Source: Treponema sp.
GTDB lineage: Bacteria > Spirochaetota > Spirochaetia > Treponematales > Treponemataceae
Length of the DNA stretch: 64,000 nt
NCBI GenBank assembly: GCA_017934745.1
Contig: JAGBIY010000011.1
Location: 62,001-126,000, forward strand
Reading direction: 5' to 3'
Part shown: one piece after another, positions 27,985 to 35,427 of the stretch
Numbering within the stretch: position 1 is the first letter of the stretch
Layout: each line of letters starts with the position of its first letter
Program-made: the position numbers and the translations under genes
Notes under the pieces: model-generated
What the model was told of the DNA's origin: nothing
What the model saw: the letters and a program-made list of their open reading frames with translations, nothing else
Database searches by the model: none

Positions 27985-28491
27985 ATGAAAGGCTATATGT
28001 ACATATTAAAATGTGCAAATGGAAGTTATTATACGGGGAGTACAATTGATTTGGAACGACGTTTGGAGCAACATAAAAACGGAGAAGGTGCAAAATTCAC
28101 AAAGAAGCATTTGCCCGTGGAACTTGTTTATGTTGAAGAGTTCTCGAAGATAGAAGATGCGTTTTATCGTGAAAAACAAATACAAGGTTGGTCGAGAAAG
28201 AAAAAAGAAGCGTTAATGGCAGGAAATTTTGAAGAATTGCATGAATTGGCAGAATGCAAAAATGCTACAAAATCGCTTGCTTCGGCTACGCTCAGCAACC
28301 GTGCTTCGACTCTCTTCGACTTCGCTCAGGGAACAGCTCAGCAACCGTGCTTCGACTCCGCTCAGCAACCGGCTTGTTCATTGAGCGCAGTCGAACCGTG
28401 GTCGGTGAGCGGAGCCGAACCGCGGTCATTGAGCGCAGTCGAAATGCGGTCGGTGAGCGGAGTCGAACCGACAATGAAAACGGAGAATTGA
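27985..28491 (+). CDS. GIY-YIG nuclease-domain protein with repeat-derived tail
   Basis: 168 residues. Residues 1-95 form a UvrC/UPF0213-type GIY-YIG domain: YMYILKC, GSYYTGSTIDLERRL (the Tyr pair and Arg), and the KIEDAFYREKQIQGWSRKKK segment with the metal-binding Glu. After residue ~98 the reading frame runs straight through the 24-bp repeat family, giving a low-complexity tail (SVSGAEPRSLSAVEM). The ancestral stop was probably lost when the repeat arrived. A single-domain nuclease of this class may act in DNA repair; it could also be selfish. Confidence 0.8.
   Translation: MKGYMYILKCANGSYYTGSTIDLERRLEQHKNGEGAKFTKKHLPVELVYVEEFSKIEDAFYREKQIQGWSRKKKEALMAGNFEELHELAECKNATKSLASATLSNRASTLFDFAQGTAQQPCFDSAQQPACSLSAVEPWSVSGAEPRSLSAVEMRSVSGVEPTMKTEN
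28278..28473. repeat. 24-bp repeat cluster inside the GIY-YIG reading frame
   Basis: Inverted-orientation cores (four copies, 28278-28375) face direct cores (four copies, 28380-28473), so the whole block is a large imperfect palindrome. It encodes the last ~65 residues of the GIY-YIG protein. Confidence 0.75.
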
Positions 28492-28505
28492 GAATTCTTC
28501 AATCT

Positions 28506-29723
28506 TCATTTTTCCCCCATCAGTTTCCGCAGTGTCTGATTCAAGGAGAGCGCGGAAAGCAGGCTCTCGAAACCGAGTGGGCACTCCCTGTTTCCTGACT
28601 TCACGGCGCGGATGAGGAGGTTCTTCGGGGTGTTTCCGCTGTCGATGAATTCGAGAATCTGCACCTTGTAGCCGCTTTTTTCCAGAAGCTCGGCTCGGAT
28701 TGCGTCGGTGGCGAGGGCGGCGAACCGCTCTTTTATGAGGCCGTAGCGGAGGAACGGCTCGAACGGAGAATCCTTGGGCGCGGACGACTTTGAAAGCTGG
28801 GCGTTGAGCTCGTGCTGGCAGCATGGAACCGAAAGAATCGCCGAGACACCGCTCTTCACGGCGTAGTCCAATGCGTAGTCGGTCGCGGTGTCGCAGGCGT
28901 GCAGGGTGACCACGATGTCGGGACTTTTTCCGCCTGAATAATCGCTTATGTCGCCCACGGCGAAATTCAGGTTCTTCAAGCCGAGTTCCGAAGAGAGCTT
29001 GGAGCAATACTCAATCACGTCCTTCTTCAAGTCCAGGCCGAACACCTCGCAGTCGATTTTCCTCACCTCCGTCAGAAAATAGTGGACCGCAAACGTCAGA
29101 TACGACTTTCCCGAACCGAAATCGACGACGCGGACCGGGGAAGAATCGCCGCGTTCTGTTCGGATTCTCGTCACGTCGGGAAGGATGTCGTCCACGAATT
29201 CCAGAAAGCGGTTTATCTGGCGGAATTTGTCGTACTTGGAGGCGATGACCTTTCCCTCCGCTGTCTGGATTCCAAGCCGCACAAGGAAGGGGACTGGGAT
29301 TCCGTCGGGAAGTATGCGGTTCTTCGTCTGGTTCGACGAGCCGCTCCCGGTCTTCATCTTTATGTTCTTGAAAGCGGAGGCAACCTCCCCCAAATCAGAA
29401 TTCGGCTTTCCGATTTTCTTCTCAAGCCAAGAGATTTTTCCCTTCTTGTTCGCGAGAATCTGGATTTCAGAATCCTCCGTCCTCTCCACGCAGACTTTGA
29501 ACGAGATTCCAGCGTTCCTTCCAAGAAATTCACCAAGCGACTCCTCGGAGAATTTCTTGTGGAAGACCTGCTTCTCGGTGAAGAATTCGGCCAGATACGC
29601 CTCGTCCGCTTTCGCGCCGGAAGAGACGTTCCGCTTTATCTTCACCCGCACATAGTCGTCGCCGAGAATGGAGGAAATGTTCTTTACAGGTTTCGAGAGA
29701 GTGACGGAGAGAATCATTTTCAC
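28506..29723 (-). CDS. class I SAM-dependent methyltransferase (Methyltransf_32-like)
   Basis: 405 residues. A variable N-terminal part (about 1-165) precedes a Rossmann methyltransferase: motif I VVDFGSGKSYLTFAVHYF (about 200), acidic loop VFGLDLKKD (about 235), then DIVVTLHACDTATDYAL (about 270) and VPCCQHELN (about 295). The HACDTATD and PCCQH motifs are typical of the glutathione S-transferase C-terminal/ METTL25-like group; substrate unknown. The GTG at 29723 overlaps the ATPase stop (GTGA); an ATG two codons later is the alternative. Probably co-transcribed with the ABC genes. Confidence 0.8.
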   Translation of the reverse strand: MKMILSVTLSKPVKNISSILGDDYVRVKIKRNVSSGAKADEAYLAEFFTEKQVFHKKFSEESLGEFLGRNAGISFKVCVERTEDSEIQILANKKGKISWLEKKIGKPNSDLGEVASAFKNIKMKTGSGSSNQTKNRILPDGIPVPFLVRLGIQTAEGKVIASKYDKFRQINRFLEFVDDILPDVTRIRTERGDSSPVRVVDFGSGKSYLTFAVHYFLTEVRKIDCEVFGLDLKKDVIEYCSKLSSELGLKNLNFAVGDISDYSGGKSPDIVVTLHACDTATDYALDYAVKSGVSAILSVPCCQHELNAQLSKSSAPKDSPFEPFLRYGLIKERFAALATDAIRAELLEKSGYKVQILEFIDSGNTPKNLLIRAVKSGNRECPLGFESLLSALSLNQTLRKLMGEK

Positions 29724-30517
29724 CTCAGAAGAAGAGCGTCGTTGTTCACTTTTATCTCGCGGAATTTGTCGATGATTCCATCCATCGTCAAATTCGCCTT
29801 CTCTTTTCCGCCGATGTCCCAGATGATGCGCCCCTTGTCCATCATCAAAAGCCTGTTTCCATAGTCGAGCGCGTGCTGCATGTTGTGGGTGACCATCATG
29901 ACGGTGAGATTGTACTCCTCGGCGAATTTTCTGGTCAGGTTCATCACGATGTCGGCGTTCGACGGGTCGAGGGCTGCGGTGTGCTCGTCCAAAAGGAGAA
30001 TCGACGGCTTGGACATGACGGCCATGAGCAGTGTGAGTGCCTGCCTCTGTCCACCGGAGAACTGGTCAACGTTGTCGTTCAGCCTGTTTTCAAGGTTCAT
30101 TCCCAGCACCTTCAGCCGCTCCCTGAACTCCTCCCGCTTTTTGTTGTTCAGGCTTATCCGCAACCCCTTCGCGCCTTTTTTGGAGCATATTATCATGTTG
30201 TCCTCAAGACTCATCTTGCCGGCGGTGCCCAAAAGCGGATTCTGGAAAATACGCCCGATGTAGCGAGCGCGCTTGAATTCCGCGTCGTTCGTTATGTTCC
30301 GAACGCTTCCATCCTCCGTCTCAAGCTCGATTTTTCCGGTCGTGGCGCGCAGCGTTCCGGCGATTATGTTGTAGAGCGTCGACTTTCCCGCACCGTTCGA
30401 GCCGATTACTGTTATGAAGTCGCCCTTTTCTATCTGGAGGTTCACGTCCCTCAAGGCAGTGTTCTCGTCGGGTGTTCCCGCGTTGAATGTTATTCCGATG
30501 TTTTCCAGTCTGAGCAT
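29720..30517 (-). CDS. ABC transporter ATP-binding protein (COG1101 type)
   Basis: 265 residues with a complete nucleotide-binding domain: Walker A GSNGAGKST (about 40), Q-loop at GRIFQNP, signature FSGGQRQALTL (about 150), Walker B ILLLDEHTAALDP (about 175) and the switch His in MVTHNMQHAL. The COG1101 subgroup works with COG2984 binding proteins and COG4120 permeases, both encoded just upstream. It would energise import of the same small substrate. The ATG lies 1 nt after the permease stop; the longer upstream reading frame lies inside the permease gene. Confidence 0.9.
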   Translation of the reverse strand: MLRLENIGITFNAGTPDENTALRDVNLQIEKGDFITVIGSNGAGKSTLYNIIAGTLRATTGKIELETEDGSVRNITNDAEFKRARYIGRIFQNPLLGTAGKMSLEDNMIICSKKGAKGLRISLNNKKREEFRERLKVLGMNLENRLNDNVDQFSGGQRQALTLLMAVMSKPSILLLDEHTAALDPSNADIVMNLTRKFAEEYNLTVMMVTHNMQHALDYGNRLLMMDKGRIIWDIGGKEKANLTMDGIIDKFREIKVNNDALLLR

Positions 30518-30518
30518 T

Positions 30519-31460
30519 TCATTTTCCCCCGTTCGCAGCAGCCCCTGAGCCAGGCCTTGAAAGATGCTTCTTGAAATATCCGGCGACATCGGTTTTCGAG
30601 ACGATGAGGCAGACGATTATCAAAAGTCCGCTTATGAGTTTCAAGTCGTTCGGGTTCATTCCAATGACGAATCCGTAGCGGCGGGCGGCGAACATGAGAA
30701 GACGGTACAGGAACGAGCCTATGAGCACTCGCAGAGTCTGGACGGCAATCCTGTTCGACTTCAATATGAATTCTCCGAGCATGAGGGAGGCCAGTCCCGA
30801 AACGATGATTCCGGTTCCGCTTCCGATGTCGGCGAATCCCAAGTACATAGCGCACATCGCTCCGCTCAAAGCCGCGAGTCCGTCACCGAAGCAGACACCC
30901 ACCCCGCGCACGAATTTCGGATCGACACCCTGGGAGACTATCATCTGCTCGTTCGAGCCGAGCGCGCCCATCGTCAAGCCGAAGTCGGTCGAGAAGAAGA
31001 CGTTCAGCAGAACGACGAGGATTCCGACGAAAACGACGAGGAAAACGACTATTCCCCAATCGGAAGAGACCTGCGGAAAAGATGTCTCCATGAAAGTCCT
31101 GATGCCGGAGAACACGGTCGGAATCTTCCTCAAAGAAACGTTCGACTGGTTCTCCATTATCCTTATGTTCACGGAATAGAGCATCGTCATGGTGAGTATT
31201 CCGGCGAGCAAATCTGGAAGGCGGAGTTTCGTGTATATGAGAGTCGTAATAAAACCGGCGAGGCATCCGCCTATGAAAGCGAAAACAAGGGCGAGCTGCG
31301 GGCTGAGTCCGTGGACAAGGCATGTCGCAAGCACGCAAGCCCCCATGGGAAACGCTCCGTCCACCGTCATGTCGCAAAAGTTCAACACCCTGAACGTCAT
31401 GAAAACGCCCAGGACCATGATTCCGTAAATCAGGCCTTCTATCAAACTGCCTGTTATCAT
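30519..31460 (-). CDS. ABC transporter permease (COG4120 type)
   Basis: 313 residues with about eight to nine membrane helices. The DMTVDGAFPMGA and LPDLLAGILTMTMLYSVNIRIM stretches are characteristic of the COG4120 branch of branched-chain-amino-acid-like permeases. GAGGAG sits 7 nt before the ATG at 31460. It is separated from its binding-protein gene by a terminator and a repeat element but overlaps the ATPase gene region closely. Confidence 0.88.
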   Translation of the reverse strand: MITGSLIEGLIYGIMVLGVFMTFRVLNFCDMTVDGAFPMGACVLATCLVHGLSPQLALVFAFIGGCLAGFITTLIYTKLRLPDLLAGILTMTMLYSVNIRIMENQSNVSLRKIPTVFSGIRTFMETSFPQVSSDWGIVVFLVVFVGILVVLLNVFFSTDFGLTMGALGSNEQMIVSQGVDPKFVRGVGVCFGDGLAALSGAMCAMYLGFADIGSGTGIIVSGLASLMLGEFILKSNRIAVQTLRVLIGSFLYRLLMFAARRYGFVIGMNPNDLKLISGLLIIVCLIVSKTDVAGYFKKHLSRPGSGAAANGGK

Positions 31461-31493
31461 AAACACTCCTCTGTTTGTTTTTCTGAATGGGTC

Positions 31494-31669
31494 TAATAGG
31501 GCGAAAGTCGAGTTTTCACAGTGCAATGGCAGAAACGAGCGGAAGCGGGGTTCCGTCCATCAAAACACTCAGCCACCGCGAAGCGGTACTGCCGTTTTGA
31601 TGGGCGGGTTCCCACTGGGAGCTTGTTTCTGCAACTACGGTATGCATAAACTCGACATTCGACCTAATA
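31494..31669 (+). mobile_element. nested inverted-repeat element, copy A
   Basis: About 176 bp. Imperfect ends of ~55 bp are inverted (left tip TAATAGGGCGAAAGTCGAG, right tip CTCGACATTCGACCTAATA). An inner stem (CCATCAAAAC with GTTTTGATGG) encloses a constant core with CACCGCGAAGCGGT. No coding capacity; best described as MITE-like. It separates the ABC binding-protein gene from the permease. Confidence 0.75.
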
Positions 31670-31683
31670 TTAACACAATTCGC

Positions 31684-31725
31684 AAAAAAAATGCGGATTC
31701 CACACTGCATGAGGAATCCGCAGAA
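31684..31725 (-). terminator. terminator after the ABC binding-protein gene
   Basis: 10-bp perfect stem (31692-31701 with 31713-31722) followed on the minus strand by seven T. It should limit read-through from the binding-protein gene into permease and ATPase. Confidence 0.85.
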
Positions 31726-31759
31726 AACGGTCTGGAAACAGAACCGCAAAATCACAAGC

Positions 31760-32749
31760 CTACTCTTTCGAGGTCAACTTTCCGTTCTCGAATATGAGGT
31801 TCGCCTTGCCGAGGATTTCCGCCGGAATCTCAATTCCGCAGTTTTTGGCGGCATCCAAATCAACGAGGAAGTCGGAATCTTTCGGATCGGTCATGAACTT
31901 CACAGGAATCTCGCTTGGACTTTTCCCGTTTCTGAGAATGTCCACGATGATGTTTCCCGTAGCCCTGCCGGCCTTGTAGTAGTTGAAACCGAAAGCCAAC
32001 ATGCATCCACCCGACATCGCGCCCGTCACATCCGCAGAGAAAATCGGCTTCTTGGCGTCGCCGAAGACCTGCACGATGCTGGAGATTGCCGAGAAAATCG
32101 TGTTGTCGGTCGAGATGTACAAACCGTCAACCCTGTCGATAATCGCTTCGGCCGCCTGCTTGACCTCGTTCGTGGAAGAAATCGCCTGAGTGACAAGCTC
32201 AAGCCCCTCCTTCTCGCACGCTTCCTTCACAAGACGGAGGCTCGTCTGTGAATTCGACTCGTTGGAAGTGTAGATGTAGCCGAGCGTCTTGATTCCGGTG
32301 ACGCTCTTGAACATCGCTATGTGCTCGCCGGTAGGGACGGCGTCGCTCATTCCGGTAACATTGCCCTCGCCATGCTCAAGAGTCGAGACGAGTTCAGAAC
32401 CGACAGGATCGGTGATGGCCGCGAAGACGACAGGAACATCCTTAATCGAGTTCGCCAGAGCGACTGCAATCGGAGTTCCAATACCGACAGCGAGTTTCAC
32501 CCCTTCGTCCCTGTACTTGAGGGCTATCTGGTTGGCGGTTCCGACATCGTTGTTGGCGTTCTGCCTGTCGAACTCCACATCGAAGCCCTCCTCTTTCAGA
32601 ACGTCCATGATTCCGATTTCCGCGGCTTCCAACGCCGCATGAGGCTGAATCATGGCGATTCCGATTCTGTCTTTTCCCGACTTTTCCAAGCAGGAAAAAA
32701 GCAGAACGGAAGACACAATGGCAAAAAACGCCTTCAAAACTTTTTTCAT
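31760..32749 (-). CDS. ABC substrate-binding lipoprotein (COG2984 / TrpX-like)
   Basis: 329 residues with lipobox LFSC. The mature chain is a two-lobed periplasmic-binding fold starting RIGIAMIQPHAALEAA; AVGIGTPIAVALANSIKDVPVVFAAITDP and GMSDAVP are hallmark stretches of COG2984. Family members bind aromatic amino acids (TrpX, tyrosine-binding CD0873) in related bacteria, so an aromatic amino acid is a fair guess but unproven. It heads the importer gene set. Confidence 0.88.
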   Translation of the reverse strand: MKKVLKAFFAIVSSVLLFSCLEKSGKDRIGIAMIQPHAALEAAEIGIMDVLKEEGFDVEFDRQNANNDVGTANQIALKYRDEGVKLAVGIGTPIAVALANSIKDVPVVFAAITDPVGSELVSTLEHGEGNVTGMSDAVPTGEHIAMFKSVTGIKTLGYIYTSNESNSQTSLRLVKEACEKEGLELVTQAISSTNEVKQAAEAIIDRVDGLYISTDNTIFSAISSIVQVFGDAKKPIFSADVTGAMSGGCMLAFGFNYYKAGRATGNIIVDILRNGKSPSEIPVKFMTDPKDSDFLVDLDAAKNCGIEIPAEILGKANLIFENGKLTSKE

Positions 32750-32773
32750 ATCAAATTCCCGTCTTTCAAAAAA

Positions 32774-33955
32774 CTACGCATAAATCGGACGGACGTTGAT
32801 TACGCCCTCGATCGCCTTCAAGGCCGCCAATGCATCGTCGTCCACCTTTCCGTCAACGTCTATCAAGGCGTAGGCGATTTCGTTCCTGTTCTGGTCAATC
32901 ATTCCGCCGATGTTGAGTTTGGCGTTTCCGAGAACCGAAGTGAAGCCCGCAATCATGTTCGGGATGTTCTTGTGGGCAATGCACAAGCGGGTTCCGCCTG
33001 CAGGAATCGCGGAGTCGATTGAAGCCTTCGGGAAGTTCACTGAATTGACGATGGCTCCGGTCTCAAGGAAGTCGCGGAGTTCTTTCACGGCCATCACGGC
33101 GCAGTTGTCCTCGGCCTCTGGAGTAGAAGCTCCCAAGTGCGGCAGACAGATTACTTTCGGATTGTTCAAGAGAGCCTCGTCGGCGAAGTCTGTCACATGG
33201 GCGGCGACCTTGCCGGAATTGAGGGCCGCGAGCATGTCGGCGTTGTTCACGAGACCGCCGCGAGCCAAGTTGATGATTCTCACTCCGTCCTTCATGACCT
33301 TGATTGACTGGGCGTTTATCATTCCCTTGGTCTCGTTCGTCTGAGGAACGTGGACAGTGATGTAGTCGGCCTTTGTGTAGATTCCGTCCAAAGTCTCGAC
33401 GATTTTCACGTTGTGGTCGAGGGCAAGGGCGGCCTTCAAAGAAAGGAACGGGTCGTATCCGATGACGTTCATTCCGAGCGCGATTGCAGTGTTGGCGACC
33501 ATGTTTCCAATAGCACCGAGACCGATGACGCCCAAAGTCTTTCCTTTAAGCTCCGGTCCCACGAACTTCGACTTTCCTTTCTCGGCGAGAGCCGCGATTT
33601 CGTCTCCTTTTCCAGCCAACTCGGACTCGACCCACTTGTTCGCCGCAATTGCTGGGCGGGAAGAGAGAAGAAGAGCGAGGATTACAAGCTCTTTGACGGC
33701 GTTCGCGTTCGCGCCGGGAGTGTTGAAAACGACGATTCCCTTTTCAGCGAGTTTGTCGCAAGGGATGTTGTTCGTTCCGGCACCGGCGCGGGCGACGGCC
33801 TTCACGTTCTCAGAAAGGGCCATCTCGTGCATATCCGCCGAGCGGACGAGGATTGCGTCAGGATTGTTGATTTCAGAAGCGACTTCGTAAGTGTCGCGTG
33901 GGAACTTGTCCAAACCGATTACGCTTATTTTATTCAATGTCTGAATCTTGAACAT
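32774..33955 (-). CDS. serA: D-3-phosphoglycerate dehydrogenase
   Basis: First step of serine synthesis: oxidises 3-phosphoglycerate with NAD+. 393 residues. N-terminal catalytic lobe (ARAGAGTNNIP), NAD-binding fold GVIGLGAIGNMVANTA (about 140), the catalytic set with Arg (NLARGG), Glu and the His in CLPHLGAST (about 275), and a C-terminal ACT domain (about 320-393) that could bind serine. This is the short form without the extra ~130-residue insertion. It follows serC by 81 bp in the same direction. Confidence 0.95.
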   Translation of the reverse strand: MFKIQTLNKISVIGLDKFPRDTYEVASEINNPDAILVRSADMHEMALSENVKAVARAGAGTNNIPCDKLAEKGIVVFNTPGANANAVKELVILALLLSSRPAIAANKWVESELAGKGDEIAALAEKGKSKFVGPELKGKTLGVIGLGAIGNMVANTAIALGMNVIGYDPFLSLKAALALDHNVKIVETLDGIYTKADYITVHVPQTNETKGMINAQSIKVMKDGVRIINLARGGLVNNADMLAALNSGKVAAHVTDFADEALLNNPKVICLPHLGASTPEAEDNCAVMAVKELRDFLETGAIVNSVNFPKASIDSAIPAGGTRLCIAHKNIPNMIAGFTSVLGNAKLNIGGMIDQNRNEIAYALIDVDGKVDDDALAALKAIEGVINVRPIYA

Positions 33956-34035
33956 CTTTATTCTTCCTTATTTATTTTCCAATCGATGAACGAACCTGCC
34001 CGGAAAGCGATTCTTCCAAACAGGTTCTCAAAAAA

Positions 34036-35154
34036 CTATTTGTTCTCTTCCGCGAATTTCTTCATGAATTCGACGAGCGCCTTCACTCCGTCGAGCGTCA
34101 TGGCGTTGTAGATTGAAGCGCGCATTCCGCCGACCAAGCGGTGTCCCTTGAGGTTCACAAGACCGGCCTTCGTGGCTTCCTTCACGAACTTGTCGTTGAT
34201 TTCCTTCTCTTTCGGGTCGTCGGCGACACCCTTGGAGTATTTCGTGAGGAACGGAACGTTCATCAAAGAGCGGCTGCCCTTCTCCGCAGTCGCGCGGTAG
34301 AAGTCGCTTGAGTCGAGGTAGTTGTAGAGGTAGTCAGCCTTCTCCTTGTTGCGCTTGAGCATTCCCTCTGCGCCTCCGTTCTTCTCAATCCAGTGCAAGA
34401 CTTTTCCGAGGACGTAGATTGTGTAGCATGGCGGAGTGTTGTACATTGAGCCGTTGTCCGCGTGTGTCTTGTATGCGAGCATTGTCGGTGTTCCAGGCAG
34501 GCAGTTCTCCGGCTCTGGAATCAAGTCCTCGCGGACGATTGCGAGAGTGACGCCGGCAGGAGCCAAGTTCTTCTGCGCACCAGCGAAGAGGAGACCGAAT
34601 TTAGAAACGTCGATAGGCTCTGAAAGAACGCATGAAGAGATGTCGGCCACGAGCGGGATGTTTCCAGTGTCAGGAAGGTACTCGTAGTGGGTTCCCATGA
34701 TTGTGTTGTTCAAGCAGATGTAGACGTAGTCGTAGTCGCCTGTGACTTTCTCAACGCGTGGGATGTATGAATAGCCCTTGTCCTTCGAGGAGGCGATGAC
34801 GTCTACGGCCACACCGAGCTTCTTGGCCTCTGCGGCGGCTTTCTTCGCCCAAACGCCTGTCTCGATGTAGGCGGCCTTCTTGTTCTTGATACCGAGGTTC
34901 TCGGCGACCATAGCGAACTGTGTAGAGCCGCCGCCCTGGATGAACATGACCTTGTAGTTCTCAGGAACGTTCATCAACTTGCGGACCATCGCCTCCGCGT
35001 CCTGGATGATAGGCTCGTACGCCTTCGAGCGGTGGCTCATCTCCATTACGGACTGGCCGGTTCCATTGTAATCGAGCATTTCGGCGGCGCATTCGTTCAA
35101 AACCTCTTCCGGCAAGCAAGAAGGACCAGCAGAGAAATTGTAGACTCTAGACAT
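34036..35154 (-). CDS. serC: phosphoserine aminotransferase
   Basis: Converts 3-phosphohydroxypyruvate and glutamate to phosphoserine, PLP-dependent. 372 residues. Typical start SRVYNFSAGPSCLPEEV, MEMSHRS, the FIQGGGSTQF phosphate loop and the PLP lysine in FAGAQKNLAPAG (about 195). AAGGGG stands 10 nt before the ATG at 35154; a TTG two codons earlier is too close to it. Two TGTGA-N6-TCACA palindromes lie upstream. With serA it forms the serine operon; serB was not seen. Confidence 0.95.
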   Translation of the reverse strand: MSRVYNFSAGPSCLPEEVLNECAAEMLDYNGTGQSVMEMSHRSKAYEPIIQDAEAMVRKLMNVPENYKVMFIQGGGSTQFAMVAENLGIKNKKAAYIETGVWAKKAAAEAKKLGVAVDVIASSKDKGYSYIPRVEKVTGDYDYVYICLNNTIMGTHYEYLPDTGNIPLVADISSCVLSEPIDVSKFGLLFAGAQKNLAPAGVTLAIVREDLIPEPENCLPGTPTMLAYKTHADNGSMYNTPPCYTIYVLGKVLHWIEKNGGAEGMLKRNKEKADYLYNYLDSSDFYRATAEKGSRSLMNVPFLTKYSKGVADDPKEKEINDKFVKEATKAGLVNLKGHRLVGGMRASIYNAMTLDGVKALVEFMKKFAEENK

Positions 35155-35188
35155 TTTCAATACCCCTTTGTATCAATTTATTTTTCAC

Positions 35189-35300
35189 TGTGAATTTTTT
35201 CACAAAATCATGCTTCAATTTTATGATTTTGAACCGATATGGTCAAGGATTATTGAGAATTTTGAAGAAAAATCTGTCATTTACTGTGATTTTTTTCACA
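35189..35300. promoter_or_regulatory. two TGTGA-N6-TCACA operators upstream of serC
   Basis: Perfect palindromic half-sites at 35189-35204 and 35285-35300, centres 96 bp apart. Both have T-rich spacers. The pattern fits the CRP/FNR consensus and also the Rex consensus; a rex-like gene lies 2 kb away. Confidence 0.55.
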
Positions 35301-35313
35301 ATAAAGCGATATT

Positions 35314-35381
35314 TATTAGGACTAAAGTCGAGTTTTTACAATGCAATAGCTGAAACGAGCGTAAGCGGGGTTCCGTCCATG
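35314..35381 (+). mobile_element. nested inverted-repeat element, copy B (left half only)
   Basis: The left end (TATTAGG ... AAAGTCGAGTTTTTACA, then AACGAGCG ... GGGGTTCCGTCCAT) is present, but after 35381 it is replaced by a hairpin of the 24-bp repeat family. The right end is missing. Confidence 0.65.
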
Positions 35382-35424
35382 AAAAAACGGTCATTTCGAC
35401 TTCGCTCAATAACCGTTTTTTACT
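35382..35424 (-). terminator. terminator of the DUF2207 gene, built from a repeat
   Basis: Stem AAAAACGGT/ACCGTTTTT enclosing GAGCGAAGTCG (the core of the 24-bp family), with a T run on the minus strand, 3 bp beyond the stop at 35428. Confidence 0.75.
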
Positions 35425-35427
35425 CTG

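Noticed and set aside
25709..28473. Possible CRISPR array from regularly spaced 24-bp repeats
   Set aside because: The units are directly tandem with no unique spacers, appear in both orientations, and no cas gene is near.
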